A stretch of DNA of 11,529 bases from Clostridia bacterium (GTDB taxonomy: Bacteria; Bacillota_A; Clostridia; Lachnospirales; Cellulosilyticaceae), in contig JARBTY010000087.1 in NCBI GenBank assembly GCA_029239935.1, positions 1 to 11,529 of the forward strand, written 5' to 3'. Position numbers and translations under genes: made by a program. Position 1 is the first letter of the stretch; every line of letters starts with the position of its first letter. This document shows, piece by piece, positions 5,735-11,529 of this stretch. The notes beneath the pieces were generated by a model, which worked only from the letters and a program-made list of their open reading frames with translations, made no database searches and was not told where the DNA came from.

Positions 5735-6820
5735 ATGTTAACAAGAGTAGAACTATGGTACGATAAAATAGGTAAGAAATTAGTCTATACTACTTTTATT
5801 CTGATATTTGTCTATGTTTTTGTAAAGTACTTATTAGGTATGGTGGCTCCATTCATTATAGGATGGGGCCTTGCCTCTTTATTAAATCCTTTTGTAACTT
5901 GGCTGAAAAGATCAGCTAAGGTGCCAAGGGGACTAGGGGCTTTACTTAGTATGCTGACTATATTAAGCTCACTGTTTGCAGTTATAAGTGCGCTTTTAAG
6001 ACAATTGTGGAGCCAAACGGTGGCCTTTATTGAAGATTTCCCTTTCTATAAAGAACAAATTGTATCATCCTTGCCGATGATAGAAGAGCAGTTAGACTAT
6101 CTGCAAAACCTTATACCTTTGCCACAGACGTTTTCAACATTGGACAGCCTTATTACAGAGGTTCTTAACAGTATCGGAAAGTTTTTTCAAACCGTCATTC
6201 CATGGGCATATAATGTAGTATCTGGTGTACCCAATGTGATTATATTTATAGTTGTCATGCTTATAGCCACATTTTTTATGACCAAAGACTACGATGAGAT
6301 TAAATCCTTTGTAAGGGCTCAGATGCCAACAGGATTAGATGAGCGAATGATCACTTTGAAGAATGGCCTTTTTCATGCATTAGGAGGGTATATAAAAACT
6401 CAGCTTATCATGATGAGTGTTGTATTTTGTATTTGTCTGACAGGACTATTTATCATTAAAGTGCCCTATATGCTGCTCATTAGTGTTACTATCGCTATTT
6501 TTGACGCACTTCCAGTTTTTGGGAGTGGCGCTATTCTTATACCTTGGGCTATTTATAATATGATTATAGGCCAATATGGAATAGGGGCAGGGCTTTTAAG
6601 TATTTATGCCATTATCTTTTTGACAAGACAGATGCTTGAGCCGAGGATACTTTCTGGGCAAATAGGTGTTTATGCATTAGTAACAGTTATGGCTATGTAT
6701 ATGGGTTATAAAATATTAGGAGTTCCAGGGCTTATTATAGGACCGGTTTCTGCTGTTATCATTAAGACACTTCAGACAACAGGAGTCTTACCCGCATTCA
6801 AAACAGCAGTTAAAAAATAG
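5735..6820 (+). CDS. ytvI: YtvI-like sporulation integral membrane protein (AI-2E transporter family)
   Basis: This is a 361-residue multi-pass protein of the AI-2E/PerM superfamily, a usual length. Hydrophobic segments occur near 18-50, 65-90, 163-182, 222-240, 246-280, 282-296 and 312-345. Family hallmarks are PFIIGWGLASLLNPFV (39-54), DALPVFGSG (257-265), LEPRILSGQIG (301-311) and GVPGLIIGP (329-337). The N-terminal layout resembles YtvI, the sporulation-linked subgroup, rather than a proven autoinducer exporter. The molecular function of YtvI is not established. The gene starts 46 bases after the CorC-like gene. AGGTGA (5725-5730) is a weak, closely spaced ribosome-binding site, so translation may be modest. 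Co-transcription with its neighbours is likely. The gene symbol is tentative. Confidence 0.78.
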   Translation: MLTRVELWYDKIGKKLVYTTFILIFVYVFVKYLLGMVAPFIIGWGLASLLNPFVTWLKRSAKVPRGLGALLSMLTILSSLFAVISALLRQLWSQTVAFIEDFPFYKEQIVSSLPMIEEQLDYLQNLIPLPQTFSTLDSLITEVLNSIGKFFQTVIPWAYNVVSGVPNVIIFIVVMLIATFFMTKDYDEIKSFVRAQMPTGLDERMITLKNGLFHALGGYIKTQLIMMSVVFCICLTGLFIIKVPYMLLISVTIAIFDALPVFGSGAILIPWAIYNMIIGQYGIGAGLLSIYAIIFLTRQMLEPRILSGQIGVYALVTVMAMYMGYKILGVPGLIIGPVSAVIIKTLQTTGVLPAFKTAVKK

Positions 6821-6848
6821 TCAATAGAAAGGTTAATGGGCAGAGAAT

Positions 6849-7529
6849 ATGTCTCATGAAAAAATAAATACTATCGGCATATGTGGTGTTTCAGTAACCG
6901 TATGTGCAATCTTTTCTATACTTCAGCAGTTTACAGCTTTAGGTTATATCGGCACAGCCCTAGCAAAAATCCTATTTTTTGGCGGAATGCCACTGATCTA
7001 TTATACATATAAGAAGATAGGAATAGAAGATACTCTGCCGTCTAAAACAACTTTCAAACAGGCCAGACCTGCTCTGATATTAGGTCTGGCTGTACTAGGA
7101 GTTGTCCTTGGGGCTTATATGATCACTAAGAACTTTATCAATTTAGAACATGTTGCAAATCAGCTGATGCTGAAATCAAATGTAACACCTTTAAATTTCC
7201 CTTTTGTAGCCCTTTATATCACTTTTGGAAACTCCTTTTTAGAGGAGTATTTCTTCAGAGGGTTTATTTTTTTAACACTTTATAAGGAAGGGTATAAAAA
7301 GTTAGCCTATTTCTTTTCTTCGCTTTTATTTGCAGTTTATCACGTAGCTATTTTTAATACTTGGTTTAGTCCGGGTATTATAGGGTTAGCCTTATTAGGA
7401 TTGTTTGTTGGAGGCATTATTTTTAATGCGATTAACACCAGGACCAATAGTATTATCAATTCCTGGCTGATACACATCTTTGCAGACAGCGCCATTATTG
7501 CTATCGGTATAAAGATGTTTTATTTCTAG
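6849..7529 (+). CDS. CPBP-family intramembrane metalloprotease (Abi/CAAX-like)
   Basis: This 226-residue polytopic protein has the CPBP (Rce1-like) catalytic signature. Glu132-Glu133 followed by Arg137 lie within FLEEYFFRG (130-138). FAVYH (161-165) gives the conserved His165, and HIFAD (209-213) is the third motif. Hydrophobic helices lie near 8-25, 31-52, 74-93, 117-145, 152-168, 176-193 and 205-222. Relatives cleave prenylated or membrane proteins, and bacterial members include immunity and maturation proteases; the substrate here is unknown. It lies 28 bases after the YtvI-like gene, in a probable operon. The ribosome-binding site is poor: AGAAAGG (6826-6832) is 16 bases from the ATG and GGGCAG lies nearer. 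The exact start is therefore less certain than the gene. Confidence 0.88.
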   Translation: MSHEKINTIGICGVSVTVCAIFSILQQFTALGYIGTALAKILFFGGMPLIYYTYKKIGIEDTLPSKTTFKQARPALILGLAVLGVVLGAYMITKNFINLEHVANQLMLKSNVTPLNFPFVALYITFGNSFLEEYFFRGFIFLTLYKEGYKKLAYFFSSLLFAVYHVAIFNTWFSPGIIGLALLGLFVGGIIFNAINTRTNSIINSWLIHIFADSAIIAIGIKMFYF

Positions 7530-7536
7530 TATGCCT

Positions 7537-8301
7537 TTATTTTTCTTTAAAAGGGGTATCTTGAACATAGATACCTGCTAGTTTTTGGATGCCCCTCGGA
7601 ATGGCATCCTTAGAGTTTTTCCAGTCAGCATGGGTGTTCTTATAATCATATTTATCAATAAACCAGGCGATGTCTTCATCCAGTCTTTTAAAATGACTTT
7701 GCATCTTATCAAACAAAATAGGATAAAAGGTCTGTTTTTGTTTGTCAGAAAGTTTGTTTTCCGACAAAGAGAGGACTTCTCCAAAATGAGGCAAACAAAA
7801 GCCCTTACAGTTCAGAAATAATGGTTTAAATTCGTCATTATGGGACATGAGATAAAAAAAGGTATCCATATATCTAGAGAAATTTTTATCCATAGCATCA
7901 CAGATATAACAAGTCTCATGTTTTTCTTTAATCCAAGAGCTCATAGGATTTGAGGAAGGAGAAGCAGTACCTGTTAGTTTTTTGAGTTTGACCATTAGAC
8001 CTTGGGTTTCTGGAGAAAAATGTTCTATCTTTTGACGAAGTTCCTGCTGCAATTTGGTATAATGAGTATGAAGCATAAGAGCCAGCCCTAGACGGTTGCC
8101 ATAGTCATACATCTTTTTATAATGTTCTGCACAAAAACCTATCTGATCTGTTACTTCTCTAATATCTTCTTCCATATAAGCTGAGCCTAGTATAAAGGAG
8201 ATAGCGTCTTGCTCAAGTTTGCGTTTTATAAAACAGAAGGGACATTCATCCTCAGCTTTAAATGCATCTGTTAAAGGAATGGTATAAATCGTATCTTTCA
8301 T
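7537..8301 (-). CDS. DUF6062-like protein with two Cys/His sets
   Basis: This 254-residue soluble protein, with no signal peptide or membrane segment, resembles DUF6062 proteins of Clostridia, whose function is unknown. It contains two similar modules: Cys20-x2-Cys23 with Cys57-x2-His60, and Cys131-x2-Cys134 with Cys169-x2-His172. The gaps between pairs are almost equal (34 and 35 residues), suggesting internal duplication and two possible zinc or redox sites. The two Cys-x2-His motifs sit in GFCAEHY and GFCLPHF. The start is supported by AAGGAG (complement of 8308-8313) 6 bases before the ATG. It converges on the CPBP gene, with 7 bases between the stop codons. No common operon links it to a pathway. 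Confidence 0.75.
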   Translation of the reverse strand: MKDTIYTIPLTDAFKAEDECPFCFIKRKLEQDAISFILGSAYMEEDIREVTDQIGFCAEHYKKMYDYGNRLGLALMLHTHYTKLQQELRQKIEHFSPETQGLMVKLKKLTGTASPSSNPMSSWIKEKHETCYICDAMDKNFSRYMDTFFYLMSHNDEFKPLFLNCKGFCLPHFGEVLSLSENKLSDKQKQTFYPILFDKMQSHFKRLDEDIAWFIDKYDYKNTHADWKNSKDAIPRGIQKLAGIYVQDTPFKEK

Positions 8302-8331
8302 AAAGATCTCCTTAGTAAGTAGTTTGATAAC

Positions 8332-8340
8332 AGTATAACA
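8332..8340 (-). promoter_or_regulatory. Possible extended -10 promoter of the DUF6062-like gene
   Basis: Read on the - strand this is TGTTATACT, an extended -10 (TG-N-TATACT), about 30 bases upstream of the start codon. No good -35 box is seen 17 bases further upstream (TTTATT, complement of 8355-8360). Confidence 0.4.
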
Positions 8341-8400
8341 TATAAATAAAACACAATAAAAAGTTAATGGAGCTTTTTATAAGTTATTTGAGAATAAGAC

Positions 8401-8430
8401 TGCACAAATAGGGGTATTAATGAGTATAAT
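8401..8430 (+). promoter_or_regulatory. Promoter of the 8-oxoguanine glycosylase gene
   Basis: A perfect -10 TATAAT (8425-8430) lies 18 bases after TGCACA (8401-8406), which matches four of six -35 positions. The gene upstream runs in the opposite direction, so a promoter is needed here. The start would fall near 8437, close to the first ATG of the frame. Confidence 0.55.
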
Positions 8431-8472
8431 GGAAATAATAGCTAAAGAATGAAAAGTAAAGGGCGTGTAAAC

Positions 8473-9348
8473 ATGAAGAATGTTGTAATGCTGGAAAACT
8501 TGAAGTGTTTTAATATAGGACAAATCCTAGAAAGTGGACAAGTTTTTAGATTCGAAAAAATTTCAGACAGTAGTTATTTATTAAATGCCAAACAAAAGCT
8601 TATAAAAATCATACAGCAGCAAGACAGCGACACTTTATTGATCCATAACGCCACCCTAAGCGAACTTGATGAAATATGGAGTCATTATTTAGATATTGAT
8701 ACGGATTATGGGCATATTATACAGGTGCTTTCACAAAAAGATGAGTATATGGCAAAAGCTGTAGCCTTTGGTGAGGGGATCCGTATCCTCAGGCAGGATC
8801 CTTGGGAAATGCTTATATCGTTTATTATTTCTCAAAACAAAGCCATTCCTCAGATTAAACAATGTATCAAAAATTTATCCCAGCAATTTGGAGATCCTAT
8901 TGATGAATATGAAGAGCAGGACAAAATGTATTATACTTTTCCAACGGTCCATCAGCTGGCTAGGGCATCAGAAGAAGCATTAAGAGACTGTAAGGTAGGG
9001 TTTAGGGCACCTTATATTATGGATGCATGCCAAAAGGTTTTAAATGAAGAAGTCATCTTAAATGATCTCTGTATTTGCACTGCAGAAGAGGCAAAAAATA
9101 AACTGATGAGTATAAAGGGGGTAGGTCCCAAAATAGCAGATTGTATCTTGTTATTTGCCTATTCAAAATCAGAAGTTTTTCCCACTGATGTATGGATTAA
9201 AAGAGTCATAGAAGGGATATACTTTAAAGGGAAAGAAACCAGCCTAAAGGTTATACAGGATTTTGCAAGACAATACTTTGGAGAGCTTGCTGGGTATGCA
9301 CAGCAATACTTATTTTTTTATGGCCGTGAACACCAACTTTTCAAATAG
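8473..9348 (+). CDS. 8-oxoguanine DNA glycosylase/AP lyase (OGG1 family)
   Basis: This base-excision repair enzyme would remove 8-oxoguanine from DNA and nick the abasic site. Numbering from the chosen start (291 residues), an OGG N-terminal domain contains FNIGQILESGQVFRFE (13-28). A helix-hairpin-helix segment, IKGVGPKIADC (214-224), carries Lys220. Asp239 follows in FPTDVW (236-241). Lys220 and Asp239 are 19 residues apart, exactly as Lys249 and Asp268 in human OGG1, which supports a bifunctional glycosylase. An upstream in-frame ATG at 8449 would add 8 residues, but it has no ribosome-binding site and lies only about 12 bases after the predicted transcription start. The ATG at 8473 follows AAAGGG (8458-8463) and fits better. 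The gene stands alone, with its own promoter. Confidence 0.9.
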   Translation: MKNVVMLENLKCFNIGQILESGQVFRFEKISDSSYLLNAKQKLIKIIQQQDSDTLLIHNATLSELDEIWSHYLDIDTDYGHIIQVLSQKDEYMAKAVAFGEGIRILRQDPWEMLISFIISQNKAIPQIKQCIKNLSQQFGDPIDEYEEQDKMYYTFPTVHQLARASEEALRDCKVGFRAPYIMDACQKVLNEEVILNDLCICTAEEAKNKLMSIKGVGPKIADCILLFAYSKSEVFPTDVWIKRVIEGIYFKGKETSLKVIQDFARQYFGELAGYAQQYLFFYGREHQLFK

Positions 9349-9380
9349 CCAATAAAGTTATTTCTAAGGTTTTTCGAGGG

Positions 9381-9475
9381 CAAAAAGTAAAAACAAAAGA
9401 AAAACGATAAAAATCAAAGAGAATAAAAGAAATCTAATGAAAAATGATTAAAAAATATTAAAATAGTAAAAAATT
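9381..9475. other. A-rich spacer upstream of the groE promoter
   Basis: The + strand of this gap is almost all A with scattered other bases. There is no open reading frame, RNA gene or clear terminator for the glycosylase gene. Its 3' end abuts the -35 box of the groE promoter, so part of it could act as an UP element or bent DNA. This is inferred from composition alone. Confidence 0.35.
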
Positions 9476-9479
9476 ACAT

Positions 9480-9508
9480 TTGCATAAAAGTAAATAATAC
9501 CATAATAT
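9480..9508 (+). promoter_or_regulatory. Sigma-A promoter of groESL
   Basis: TTGCAT (9480-9485) is followed after 17 bases by TAATAT (9503-9508). TATTAT at 9506-9511 is a better -10 with a less usual 20-base spacer. Either way transcription begins at or just before the CIRCE element, the normal arrangement for HrcA control. Confidence 0.55.
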
Positions 9509-9519
9509 TATAAATGTGA

Positions 9520-9546
9520 TTAGCACTCTATTCGAGTGAGTGCTAA
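9520..9546. promoter_or_regulatory. CIRCE operator (HrcA binding site)
   Basis: TTAGCACTC (9520-9528), a 9-base spacer and GAGTGCTAA (9538-9546) form the perfect consensus CIRCE inverted repeat. HrcA bound here represses groESL, and heat or unfolded-protein load relieves it by drawing GroEL away from HrcA. hrcA itself is not in the window. Confidence 0.97.
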
Positions 9547-9594
9547 CAAAACAGAAAATAATAGTGATAAACATATAAAAGGAGGTCTTTCTTA

Positions 9595-9879
9595 ATGAAC
9601 TTAAAACCGTTAGCTGACAGAGTTGTTATTAAACATCTGGAGGCAGAAGAAAAAACAAAATCAGGGATTATTTTAACAGGTACTGCAAAAGAAAAACCAC
9701 AAGAAGCCATTGTAGTAGCAGTAGGTCCTGGCGGAATAGTAGATGGAGAGAAAGTAGAAATGCAGGTAAAGGTTGGAGATAAAGTTATTTACTCTAAGTA
9801 TGCCGGCACTGATGTTACAGTAGATAAAGAAGAATATGTTATCGTTAAGCAAGGCGATATTTTAGCAATAGTAGAATAA
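9595..9879 (+). CDS. groES: Co-chaperonin GroES (Hsp10)
   Basis: This 94-residue protein, of typical length, forms the heptameric lid on the GroEL cavity in the cytoplasm. The start LKPLADRVVIK (3-13) is the classic GroES N-terminus. The mobile loop at about 17-35 contains the GroEL-binding hydrophobic triplet in GIIL (24-27). AVGPGG (42-47) lies in the region of the roof loop, followed by VKVGDKVIYSKYAGTDV (58-74). AAAGGAGGT (9578-9586) precedes the ATG by 8 bases. It is the first gene of the CIRCE-controlled operon and is followed 21 bases later by groEL. Confidence 0.98.
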   Translation: MNLKPLADRVVIKHLEAEEKTKSGIILTGTAKEKPQEAIVVAVGPGGIVDGEKVEMQVKVGDKVIYSKYAGTDVTVDKEEYVIVKQGDILAIVE

Positions 9880-9885
9880 TTATAG

Positions 9886-11529
<1,644 letters not shown>

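Noticed and set aside
6836..6859. Seven-codon upstream frame overlapping the CPBP start
   Set aside because: AGAAAGG is only 3 bases from its ATG and nothing in the peptide suggests function; chance is more likely.
7555..7575. GGTATC/GATACC hairpin as a shared terminator of the convergent genes
   Set aside because: It lies inside the coding region of the - strand gene, has a short stem with a 9-base loop, and no T-run follows.
8449..8472. Upstream start codon for the 8-oxoguanine glycosylase
   Set aside because: No ribosome-binding site precedes ATG 8449, and it lies only about 12 bases from the predicted transcription start; ATG 8473 follows AAAGGG.

Overview
The window looks like a chromosomal segment of a low-GC, spore-forming member of the Clostridia, probably Lachnospirales-like. 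The reasons are the AT-rich DNA, strong AGGAGG ribosome-binding sites, CIRCE-controlled groESL, a YtvI-type sporulation membrane protein, a DUF6062-like protein, and a large tRNA block after an rRNA operon. The genus cannot be fixed from the sequence alone.

Positions 1-1430 are stable-RNA territory. The first ~40 bases are the 3' end of a 23S rRNA gene on the + strand, and no 5S gene follows in the window. A segment dense in AACAGT/ACTGTT inverted repeats leads into a near-consensus sigma-A promoter (165-193). That promoter reads ten tRNA genes: Asn-GTT, Glu-TTC, Thr-TGT, Met-CAT, Asp-GTC, Val-TAC, Leu-TAA, Arg-ACG, Arg-ACG and Met-CAT. None encodes its CCA end. Just before tRNA-Thr lie two 5'-half copies of that tRNA (451-527 and 544-612). 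Each carries a 28-nt insertion at the same D-loop position, and each can fold into a three-way junction. They are the most unusual feature here. Several spacers between the tRNAs form strong hairpins.

Positions 1431-4287 form a metal-homeostasis unit. A promoter is followed by a yybP-ykoY-type (Mn2+) riboswitch, a long intrinsic terminator and a P2-type cation ATPase. The pump keeps ion site II. At site I it has Gly680 and Arg785 where SERCA has glutamates, as in the Listeria pump LMCA1. The riboswitch predicts that excess Mn2+ turns the pump on.

Positions 4372-7529 hold three closely spaced + strand membrane-protein genes: a CNNM/CorC-type CBS-domain transporter, a YtvI/AI-2E-family protein and a CPBP intramembrane protease. 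They probably form an operon. A convergent gene (7537-8301, - strand) encodes a DUF6062-like protein with two equally spaced Cys/Cys/Cys/His sets.

Positions 8400-9348 hold an OGG1-family 8-oxoguanine DNA glycosylase/AP lyase with its own promoter. An A-rich spacer then leads to the groE promoter, a perfect CIRCE operator (the HrcA site), groES, and a groEL that reaches its Gly/Met-rich tail at the window edge without a stop codon.
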